64,000 nucleotides of DNA, taken from assembly GCA_023313575.1 (NCBI GenBank), contig JAJTTP010000036.1, positions 88,782 to 152,781 of the forward strand, read 5' to 3'. Position numbers and translations under genes: made by a program. Each line of letters begins with the position of its first letter. Position 1 is the stretch's first letter. A model generated the notes under the pieces. The model saw only the letters and a program-made list of their open reading frames with translations, made no database searches and was not told where the DNA came from. This DNA is from Eutypella sp. D-1. Its lineage: Eukaryota; Ascomycota; Sordariomycetes; Xylariales; Diatrypaceae. This document shows, piece by piece, positions 34,887 to 44,239 of this stretch.

Positions 34887-35804
34887 GTGCCGCCTAATTA
34901 ATGGATGAAAGGATATAAGGTGAAGGGATCGTGGGAAGATGAGGGGTTGGTTTAGCTGGGTTTGATGGTATGCGAGGAGATTGTGAAGGATATAGGCATC
35001 GAGCGCTCGGGCTCGCCGCGTGTTTTGTGTGAGAGGCTGGGTGGTAGGGGCAACCGTAGCCCAATGGTTTTTAGACGGTCCCACCGGTCTCATACCAGAC
35101 TGTAGAACTTAGATTCTACAACATCATTACCACCATTAATACAATCTTCTTGGAATCACAATATGAAATAAAAATAACTACTGCTACATAAACTACCTCA
35201 GCCCGACTCAAGCCCTTGTTCTCCCTACAAGCTCCAGCCGTTCATTAGGCCCGCCAAGCTGCACCTTCCTGGGCTGGATCTCAGTCTGACTGGGTATGAA
35301 TCATACCATGGCCCCTGGCCAGTCAGAAGTAAACCCGGCGCAACGGTAATGTTAGATTAGGGGATACGAACCTGTCTCGAAACAAGCACCAGTGGAAAGA
35401 GAGCGCCACAAGGGCTAGCGCGCCCCCCTATCATTTCTAGACTGTGTCACGTGAATGATGGTAATTGTGAATCAGTGGGCCTCTGTTCGCAAGGCCCGTG
35501 TCGGTGGTAGGTAGCCGGGGAGTTTCTGCAATGGAATGCTAGGCTGTGTATGATTTGATCGCGACATGGGGGGGTTAATGATGAATCATTTGCTGAGGCC
35601 CGGCCATCTGTCTATGATGAAACAGTTCGTGTAGGCAGATATATATATAAGCCGCTGACGGCACGATACAGACTAAAAACCAACAGCAGCATAGCGTGTG
35701 TATCAACAAGCACCTCGTATTTTATGAAACCGTCGAGAGAGTTCCGTCCGTACTGTAATTTTCGACCGACCTGCTTACCTTGACCAAGCGAATCACGCGA
35801 CACA
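34887..35804. other. Intergenic region, no gene seen
   Basis: No recognisable coding frame. The last 200 bp before 35805 (including TATATATATAA at about 35640) probably carry the promoter of the glycosyltransferase gene. Confidence 0.5.
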
Positions 35805-37034
35805 ATGAAGTACCCCATAGTCCCCGGGACGTCGCTGCTAGACTACGAGATCCCGCGGCTTATCGCGGGAGAATCGACATTACCTACGGCGCTGACAAGT
35901 CCGGAGCCGCCTCGCCGCGGAGCCAAGTCCATCTTCGCCTTCTGGCACGCGGGGATCCGCGCGCTGCCGCCCTACCTTCTGCGCAACGTACTGAGTTGGT
36001 ACCGGCGGTTCTCGCCGCTGGGGTGGACGGTCTACGTACTCGACACGGTGCCGGGATCACCGCGCAACATCTCGCGATTCATCGACACGAGCTCAGCGGA
36101 CGTCGTGCCCGCAGCATTCACAAACGCCACAATCACGGGCGAATACGCGGCGCAGCACACGTCGGACCTGACGCGGTTTCCACTGTTGCTAAAATACGGG
36201 GGCGTGTACATGGACGTGGGGATCCTGGCATTCGGGGACGTGGACGCGGTGTGGCGGGAGACGGTGGGCGCACCCTCATCGCCGCACGATTTCGTGGGGT
36301 TCACGCTGGGCGGCGCCGCGGACCCGACGATCGTCAACTTCGCGTTCATGTGCACGCCGGAGAACCCGCTCGTGGAGCGCGCGCACCGGATCCTGCTGAA
36401 GCTGTGGCAAGGGCGGACGCATACGGCGGGGATGCACGCGCATCCGCTACTGAAGGGCGTGCCGCTTATGCGGGTCCCGAAGGACACAAGCGGCAGCAGC
36501 GCCAACGGGGTTACGGATGAAGGGATAACGGACTACGCGATCCAGATCCAGGCGATGAGCGCGGCGCAGCGGTGGAAGGAGCCCGGCGGCGGTTGGGACG
36601 GACCGAAGTACGTGCGCGAGAAGGCGTGGCTCTGGGGCATGCTGGAGGGGGCCAACGTGCCAGAGCAACTGACGGGGTGGGACGGCCCACGGATCTTCGC
36701 GCTGCTATCGCTGCGGATGCCGGCGAGGCCGGGCGAGGTGGTGGTGGTGGAGACGGCGGAGCAGAGGCAGGCGCGGGAGATTGTGGAGAAGTCCGTCGCG
36801 GGATCCTGGTGCTACAAGCTCTCGCACGGGACCACGGCGAAGCTGTTCGGATGCGACACCACGGGTATGCTGTGGAGGAAGCACGTGGGTTCCGATGCGA
36901 AGCCCGGGACGTACGCGGGCTGGATGCGGTTCGCGATGACGCATTGCACGCAGGATCCCGATCGGAGGATGAAGCCCATCGAGGTGCCGGTGTACGAGCC
37001 TAGCCGGGTTGCCTTCCTGGAGGATTTTCTATAG
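35805..37034 (+). CDS. Glycosyltransferase of the capsular-polysaccharide-synthesis / GT32-like type
   Basis: Intronless, 409 residues, strongly GC-rich at third codon positions. Near residue 45 is the substrate-domain start SIFAFWHAGIRALPPYLLRN. The nucleotide-sugar site is the block TSDLTRFPLLLKYGGVYMDV, containing the DxD-type Y-M-D-V motif that binds the metal and donor sugar. This arrangement (SDxxRxxxLxxxGGxYxDxD) defines the family. There is no signal peptide or clear membrane anchor, unlike Och1-type mannosyltransferases, so it may act in the cytosol or be recruited to membranes. The acceptor is unknown. The C-terminal third (GSWCYKLSHGTTAKLFGC onward) is conserved-looking and cysteine-containing. 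ATG context is gacacaATGAA. Confidence 0.85.
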   Translation: MKYPIVPGTSLLDYEIPRLIAGESTLPTALTSPEPPRRGAKSIFAFWHAGIRALPPYLLRNVLSWYRRFSPLGWTVYVLDTVPGSPRNISRFIDTSSADVVPAAFTNATITGEYAAQHTSDLTRFPLLLKYGGVYMDVGILAFGDVDAVWRETVGAPSSPHDFVGFTLGGAADPTIVNFAFMCTPENPLVERAHRILLKLWQGRTHTAGMHAHPLLKGVPLMRVPKDTSGSSANGVTDEGITDYAIQIQAMSAAQRWKEPGGGWDGPKYVREKAWLWGMLEGANVPEQLTGWDGPRIFALLSLRMPARPGEVVVVETAEQRQAREIVEKSVAGSWCYKLSHGTTAKLFGCDTTGMLWRKHVGSDAKPGTYAGWMRFAMTHCTQDPDRRMKPIEVPVYEPSRVAFLEDFL

Positions 37035-37464
37035 ATACTGGGTGGGGCCCTACTTAGTTAGATAGGATTGGCGTGTTGGTTTGCTTTTAAAGGTTGTTTT
37101 CATGAGGTTAGATTTGGCTTTTCTTAGCATACGTAATGAATATCCATAATGGAGTCTGGACGTCTTATTAGAAATCCTACATTGCTTGGCCTCTCCTACT
37201 GGCAAGGGGCATAGACCCACTGAATGAGAATATGGATGATAACTGCACCGCCACATAGTTATACTCACCAGCCACAATAGCTCCGATTGCCCCTCGCTAA
37301 CCCTGCCATACCTTTTTTCCATGAGTACCATACAGTAGGTACGTAAGGCCCGCGCAACCCACCAAAGCAACATTATCCATCCCATCCCACCTTCACCATC
37401 ACCCTCACCTCACCTCACCATAACCAACAACACGAGCAGCCCAACACGAACCGCCCCCCAAAAA

Positions 37465-37851
37465 ATGGCAGAACCATCAGCACCACCACTACAGCAGCGC
37501 ACAGCAACGCTGAAAGCTTCCTACACATCCCCGCACAACGCACCATTAACCCTCGAAACCGCACTCCCAATACCAATACCAATACCAACACCAACACCAT
37601 CAAGCACCGCACTATCCGTCGCCGACAAAACCGCATACCTGTCGCGTCTCCGGGACGCGGTGTCAACGCTGCAGGGGCGCGTGAACGCGGAGTTGACGGC
37701 GCGGATGGAAGAGGATGCCGCCTCTGCTGCTGCCTCCAACGAAGGAGATAAGGAGAAGAAGAAGAAAGGGGGGAAGAAAGCTGCGGCGGCTGTAGTGGAT
37801 GAGGAGGCCGAGGAGGAGAATTACGGGGAGGAGGTCGTCGAGGAGGATTGA
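37465..37851 (+). CDS. GON7: GON7, subunit of the EKC/KEOPS tRNA-modification complex
   Basis: Intronless, 128 residues, in line with fungal Gon7. The N-terminus LKASYTSPHNAPLTLETALP and the helix KTAYLSRLRDAVSTLQGRVN are the two conserved Gon7 blocks, separated by a low-complexity proline repeat (IPIPIPTPTP, encoded by a CCAATA/CCAACA repeat at about 37567-37600). The tail is lysine-rich then highly acidic and probably disordered. Gon7 is the fifth KEOPS subunit, binding Pcc1 in the complex that makes N6-threonylcarbamoyl-adenosine on ANN-decoding tRNAs. The gene is short and low complexity, so recognition rests on the N-terminal block and helix spacing. Confidence 0.8.
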   Translation: MAEPSAPPLQQRTATLKASYTSPHNAPLTLETALPIPIPIPTPTPSSTALSVADKTAYLSRLRDAVSTLQGRVNAELTARMEEDAASAAASNEGDKEKKKKGGKKAAAAVVDEEAEEENYGEEVVEED

Positions 37852-38040
37852 TATATTGGGTTATGACGCTCCGGCTGGGACCTGCCTGCTCGCCTGCCCA
37901 CGTCCTCACTCCCTACCTAACCAAAGGATTCGAACGATGCACGAAAACGAACTGATGGGATAAATTGCGATACATGATACCACGAAAAAGAAGAAGGATG
38001 GGTATTTACAATTTCGAAACCGCGATGCGACGCTATCATC

Positions 38041-38065
38041 ATACCATACCATACCATACCATACC
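38041..38065. repeat. ATACC microsatellite
   Basis: Five perfect copies of ATACC in the gap between the convergent 3' ends of GON7 and VPS39. Confidence 0.85.
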
Positions 38066-38226
38066 AAAGCAAAAAAAGGATTCATGCCATGCATGCCTCC
38101 CTCCCTCCTGCATCAACAACTACCCGCTTCGACAAAAAACGAAAAAGATAGGGTGCTCTCCCACGATGCCTCCACCTCCACATCCACCCCAAACCAACAA
38201 CACACATCCCACCGCACGCCCATCCT

Positions 38227-41200
38227 CTACGCAGAACTAGTAGTCTGTCTCGCCCAGGCACCCGCAATCCTCGCACCAGCAGCCCCCGCACCGCCAGGGC
38301 CAGCAAGTGCCCCACTCGCATTCCTGCCACGAGTCTGACATCCATAATGAACAACAGAATTATCCGGGCGAACCGCAATAACACTATTACCCAATCTTTT
38401 ATGACAGACCCCACAAACGCGTTCCTCAGAAATCAGCACCCTGCGATTCCGTCCGCCCTCGCCATTTTCGCCAAGGAGGAGACGAGCCTGGGAATTGACG
38501 AGCTGGGCACGACGCAGGGCCTCGACGACGCGGGACTGCGCGACGGCGGAGTTGGCGGCGCGGATGCGGCCCGTGAAGTAGGATGTCAGGTCCGCGACGG
38601 GGAGGTCGTCGGGGATGAGGGAGAGCGTCGAGGCGGCGGGGAGGCGGGAGCCGTGGCGCGAGAGGAGCGAGAGGGCGGGGTCTAGATTCGATTTGTATGG
38701 TGGTGGTGGTGTTAGGTAGAGCGCTAGTAGCGTGTGGTAGATCGATGGCGTGCCGTCTGGGTCTTCGTCCTCGTCTGCGGTTGTCGTCGCCTGGGTTGTC
38801 GCGGCTGCGGGTGCGGGGGAAGATGCGCTCTTGTCGCCTAATTTGTAGATGCGGTTGCAGTAGCTAAAATACGCAACGGCAGTTAGACATGTGCGATAAA
38901 ATAAGAAATGAAAGAGAACAGAGAAAAGGAAAACTCACTCTTCAGCCTTGGCATAATCCTGCATCTTGAACACATAAATCTCAAGCGCCTGCTTATGCAT
39001 ATCCATCTTGCTATACACCACGGCGAGCGCCTCGTAAAAAGCCGGATCTGCTCCCAGATTAGCACCGCCCCATTGCCCATGAATCGGCACCCCAGCCGCA
39101 AAATGTAGCCCAAGCAAGAAAAGAAAAAGGGGGAAAAGGGAAAAGGGAAAAAGAAAAAGGAAAGGGGGGGAAACGTACCATCACGAGGAACCAAAGCATA
39201 CGCGCGCCCAAGACTACACTGCCGGCTGTCGCGCAGGAACCGCACAAGTTTCGCCATCCTCTCATTCCAAACCGGGGATCCCCTCCCCCAGCCCTTGCCC
39301 CAGCCCTTCCCCCTACCACTACCACGACCGCCACCGCCACCGCCACCGCCACCGCCACCGCTACCCGCATCAGCGTCGCGCAGGGACGCGATAAGCAGCT
39401 CGACAAAGCGATTATGGAACTCAGGCGTGCCATCGCGCCACTCATGGAGGACATGATCAAGATACGCGATCTCGAGCTCCTCCCCACAACCACCACCATC
39501 TACACCAAAACCACCCCCACTACCCCCTCCACTTTGTACCCCATCCCCCCCAACCCCCTCGGCAAGAAACCTTAACACGCGTTCACGGGGCAAAGTCTCA
39601 GCGTTCTCGGTCTCCGCGACGAAGACCTGCATTCCGAGGTGGGGATCGCGGCGGAGGACCCAGCGCGCGAACTCGAGGACTAGGTCTATGAGGTCGGGGG
39701 GCAGGGATTGTAGGTACGCCACTGTGCGGCGGGGGCCGCGGAGTTGTTCGGGAATCTGGCGGACGTCTACTGTGAACTCGTCGTCTTTGGGTTTTTTCTT
39801 GCCTGGATGGTGGTCGCCGTCGCCGTCGTCGCGGTCGTTGTCTTCTTCTGAGATCATCGCCGCTTTTTCGTTGAGGACTTCGGAGGCGGACTCCTTGGGC
39901 TCTTCTTCCATTGTGCTCGGCTGGCCCTTCTCATTATCCGGCACACTACCACCTACACCACCAGCCCCATTCTTACTCGCGCCCTCTCCTCCTTCCTCCT
40001 CCGGCACCTCCTCAGCCTCACCAAACCGTCTAAGCATCTCCAGGGCCTCACGATGCAACCTTTTACCATGAAAGAAATCCACAATCTCATTATACCGATT
40101 CTTCTCAAGGAGTTTCCGCTTGACGACGTCGGGGTCGCAGAAGTTGGCGATGCGGAGGAGGGAGCCGACGAGGCTGGGCTGGCTGAACAGGTAGCCCCGG
40201 AACAGCGTCGTGTCGACGAGCGTGAAGGTCGCCACGAGCTGTTGTTCCAGCTGCTCGTCGGATTCGGAACGTTGGTCTTGGAGGAGTAGTTCGTCGATTG
40301 CGCGGCTTGTGTCTTCTGCCGTGGACGGGCTTGCTGCTGCGCCCCCGAAGGTCGTCTGTTGTCGTCGCGGCTTCAACTTCCCCGTCGCGGGATCGATCAC
40401 GCGCTGCAGACGGGCGCGCGTCCCTGCCAGGTAACTATTCAGTTCTCGGACGGCCTTGACGAGGTCGTCGCCTTCGAGATATCTGCTGTCCAGCTCCTTG
40501 TCCTTCTCCTTCTCCTTGTCCTTAGCCTTGGCCTTGGTCTTGATGCTCGCGGCGTCGTCGTTATCGGTGCTCCCCCTTTTCGACGACGCGATAGACGCCG
40601 CGTCCGAATCCACCGTTTTTCGGCTGCCGCCCATCAAATACCTGGCGAACGCACTAGGTCTCGCCGGGGACGATGCCTCCGCCGCGGCAGCCGCGCCTGC
40701 TCCAGCGTCCTTACTGGATTTATCACCATTTATTGGCTGCTTCGTCTTTAGATCCTCATCTTCGGGCTCCTCTTCCTCCTCCTCCGACGTCTCGGGCGGC
40801 CGCTCAGGCTCCTCAGACAAGTCGCCGGCGATGATCTTAGGGTAGAGCTTGAGGACGCGCTCAGGGGGCGCGTGGACGTCGTCCTCGTTGAAGAGGTCGA
40901 GGCTAGCGCGGAATTTGCGCTGACGGAACAGGGCCTCGGCCTTGCGCATCTTGACCTCGCGCAGGGTGCCGGTCTTATCGCGGAGCAGGGCGTCCTCGAG
41001 CATGTCGAGCACGCTGATGGCCTCGTCGAACCGGCTCCTGTCGATCAGCTCCTGCACCTGCGTGTCGTAGTCCGTCGCGTCCATCTTCCAGACCGCCCGC
41101 TCGCTGCTGACGTGGAACCCCTTGGCCGCGTGCGCCAGGCTCATCGTCGGCGGCGGGAAGTGCATGTTCGCGGCTCCCGGTAGCTCGATGACTTGTAGTA

Positions 41201-42344
41201 AGCTGAGGGTGTCGGGGTTTCGAACTTCCAGCGAGCCCTTGGAGGGATTCTGCAGGGCAAGGATATAGGGATAGCTATACCCAATGCCCTCGGGGGCGGC
41301 CTGCCAGGGGACCTGGCGCTTCTCGAGGGGCTTGCCGTCGGCGGCCACGTCAATAAATAAGGTGTTGATATCACGGGCCAGGAGCATCTGGTCATCGGTC
41401 AGACGGGCGGCGAGCGGCTTAGGCACGTAACCGCCCAGCCCCATGTACCCCATGCTCGCAGCGCCGAACCTGCTCCCCTGACCGCCACCAACCGCAGCAC
41501 CGGCGGAGTTAATCTCCCTAGTCTCGGCGGTGGTGACATCGACCAGGACATAGCCGGCGTTTAGGCCGCATATGAGCTTGGTGGCGTTGGCCCAGGTGAC
41601 GGTGCGGATAGCCTCAGGGAGCACAATCTCGGTAATGTCATCCCGAAGCTCGCTCTCGTGCCAGGTCCAAAGCAGCAGCCTACGCTTCACGGCAACAGCA
41701 AGACGGCTAATGATTTCCGGGACACCAGTGGCGGCATCCTTGACGATGTTGCTGGTTACGGCGAAGCAGGTAGCGTTCTTCGTGCGGGCGAGGGTCTCGT
41801 TGAGCTCGTAGGTCTGTAGGTCATGGAAGGAGACATGGTAGTTGGACAAGGATATGAGGGTGTTGGCCTCCTTGATGATAGCGAGCTGCTCGATGGATCG
41901 GGTAGAGAATTTCTCGACTTCGCGCCAGAGGTCGGTGGCAGCGGGTTTGGGCGGCGATTCGGGTTTAGAATTTGAGCGTTGCTTTGTAGGGGTTCGTGGG
42001 GTCTTTGGTGTCTGTGGTGTTCGTGGTGGTTTTGTCGAATCCGAACCGTTGGTGGTGCTCGTCGTTGTCTTCGGTGATGATTGTGGCTCCGTAGATAGTT
42101 CTGTAGATAGTTCCTCCTTAAGGCGATAAATGCGAAGGGAGCCAGTATTCAGGCCGACGAGAACTCGGTCACCTATAGATCAGGATATATCAGAACATAT
42201 CAAGATCATAAGAAGTACGACGACGGCGATAATGAGCGGTGTCATGCCCGGGGATCACGTACCATAAGCCAAGATAGTCTCGATCTTGGTTTTATCGCGC
42301 TGCCTAAGCTCGATGATGGGCCGAGCCGTGAATGCGGAGAGCAT
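38227..42344 (-). CDS. VPS39: Vps39/Vam6-like subunit of the HOPS tethering complex
   Basis: Four exons, complement(38227-38863, 38939-39047, 39179-42172, 42263-42344), total 1273 residues. The N-terminus MLSAFTARPIIELRQRD starts a citron-homology (CNH) beta-propeller region (LVGLNTGSLRIYRL, CGLNAGYVLVDVTTAETREI). The middle carries the clathrin-heavy-chain-like helical repeats (RDDPAFYEALAVVYSKM, then LEIYVFKMQDYAKAED), joined correctly only after removing a 131-bp intron with a long pyrimidine tract. The C-terminus has VCGVCHKRLGNSVIAV and HYGC, the cysteine motif of the Vps39 domain. HOPS tethers and fuses late endosomes and vacuoles through Ypt7. The protein is longer than yeast Vam6 because of acidic, Ser-rich and poly-Gly insertions (a CCGCCA repeat at 39328-39361 encodes glycine). 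The start is the ATG at 42344. Confidence 0.9.
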
Positions 42345-43120
42345 CGTGTCGTTCGCGTCGTTGGGATATCCCCAATATTTATTGTCTTATTCTATTTATC
42401 GTCGGCGTGTCTGTCTGTCGGATGCCCAAGCAATCGCTCAGAGAGCTATTCCGGGGGGTCACGTTCTCCTCCGAAGCGGTCTGTCATCGACGGCGTTCCA
42501 TCTGGGAAAAACAAAAAAAAAAAGGAAAAAAAAGACAAAAGAGTGAGCCAAGAGCCCCTCTCCAGAAAGAAGATCGTTAGAAATCAATTATGACGTTTTT
42601 TATCTGGCTGCACTGAGGAGATGGTTCGATGTATATGTTCAATAGTAAGTTTGGTGGTTGATGTGTTGTTGACTTCCGATAGGCGGACCAGTACATGTTT
42701 GGACGCGGGCGGTTTGGAGGCAGCTCCAGGGTGCACGGGGTAAGCTATGTACACACCAATGACGGCATACCCTGCCCCGTTAGGGGATAACCTATCGGGC
42801 AATTCAGGCCGTTATGGGGCCTACAATCACCCCCTAACGTCGGGTTCGAGTAAACCTTCGAAATGCCCCGCCGATACTCACTCCTTCCTGCTCGTTCAGT
42901 CATTCTTTACAGGGAACCTAACGATGCAGATAGTTTCAATCTACGGAAACAAAATAAAATAATTTGCGCTCATCTAAATACCTTCACCGATGATGCACAT
43001 GAAGACAACTGACTAGGCAGGGTTTTCCCAATTACTACAGACCAGAAAAAAGAAAAAGAAAATTTGGAACAAACAAAGAATGTGAGAAAGAAAAAAAGAA
43101 TAAAAAAAGAAATAAACCCT
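42345..43120. other. Intergenic region between VPS39 and tRNA-Leu
   Basis: Contains the VPS39 promoter region with purine-rich tracts around 42505-42540. No coding frame of note. An A-rich tract at 43055-43115 flanks the 3' end of the minus-strand tRNA, which could serve as the T-run terminator for RNA polymerase III on that strand. Confidence 0.5.
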
Positions 43121-43260
43121 GACGAGAGTGGGATTCGAACCCACGCCATTTTCATGAGTAGAATGCTTTTTAAATCCTGCGTTACCGCAAGAAAAGTTGT
43201 TATGCAACATGTTGCAAACGAACTTGAGTCTACCGCCTTAGACCGCTCGGCCATCTCGCC
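43121..43260 (-). tRNA. tRNA-Leu (anticodon CAA) with a 59-nt intron
   Basis: On the minus strand the acceptor arm GGCGAGA pairs with TCTCGTC. The box A region TGGCCGAGCGGTCTAAGGC and the T arm GTGGGTTCGAATCCCAC are intact. The anticodon stem GTAGA/TCTAC encloses CTCAAG, giving anticodon CAA. The intron (43164-43222) starts one base 3' of the anticodon, the standard eukaryotic position. At 59 nt it is longer than most fungal tRNA introns; yeast tRNA-Leu(CAA) also has one. A short class II variable arm (CAT/ATG stem) is present. Confidence 0.93.
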
Positions 43261-44239
43261 TGATTTAGGGTTTTCAGGTTTTTTGATTGGAAGTTTCGGG
43301 GCTTAGGTTTGCTTATATACCTAGCCGACATATGCCGTAGTGATAAGGTAAGTAACCCCCCTAACTGGACTTGCATTATCCAGGAAATGTGGGTCTAGCA
43401 TTTGGCACGTATATAGAGCAAAGAGTGATTTTAGGTGAGTATGTGAATGATGTTGTAGTTTCCAAGTCCATACAATCCAAATCCAGACCAGCGGCGACCG
43501 TATTTATACCGGCATGCCAGTACAAATGTCTGCACTAAATTCAGTCAGTCAGTCACTCACTCACTCTCATAATCATGATCAAAAACTTCAAACCCTTCAT
43601 AATCATTTAAATTCCCTAAAGTAGTAGCGACAGGATACATACATCAAGCATACTAACACGACAATAACCCTCCCCCCTAAAAAAAAATTCTAGAGCTAAA
43701 AAAAACGAGCATACATACACATATCTAACCCCGTACTTGTCTGTATTCTAGCACACGCATACCATACCATAACTGAAAGGCGCTAAAGGTGGAAAAAAAC
43801 ACCACCCCAAGATATTTAAGAAAAACGTAGCCCGCCATCCATTCTCGCTACAAGGGGGGGGGGGGGGGGGGGGGGGGGGAGGAGGGGTATGGTATGGTAT
43901 GTATGTATTTGGTTCATCGAACAAACCTAACGCCAGAAAAAGACGGCCGTTAAGAGTAAACTGCACTCAAGCGAGCAAAGAAAAAATCAAACAATTCTAG
44001 CTCAATCGACGATCCAAAAACCAAAAACATGTAGCTTAGCCCACCATCGGCCGTAACAGCCCGCTCGCTCCTCTTCTTCGCCATTTTGTATAGCGGGCCC
44101 GCCAATTCGTAGACGTATACGTAGATGTGTATATATATAGATATGTGCGTGTTTTGTGTGTGTATACTCACACCAATCCGTAGACTCAAAATATCCTCGT
44201 GAATAGCATCGCATCGCGCACCTCCATACATCCGCTTGT
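43261..44239. other. Intergenic region, no gene seen
   Basis: Contains the tRNA upstream flank, TCAGTCAGTCAG/CACTCACTCAC microsatellites near 43545, the poly-G run at 43854-43879 and the 3' flank of the phosphate transporter gene. Confidence 0.5.
43854..43879. repeat. Homopolymer run of 26 Gs
   Basis: Uninterrupted G run followed by GAGGGG and GGTATGGTATGGTATG. Exact length may be a sequencing approximation. Confidence 0.9.

Noticed and set aside
36572..37003. 143-codon plus-strand frame and minus-strand frames in the glycosyltransferase
   Set aside because: GC-rich shadow frames of the real gene; the real frame contains the family motifs.
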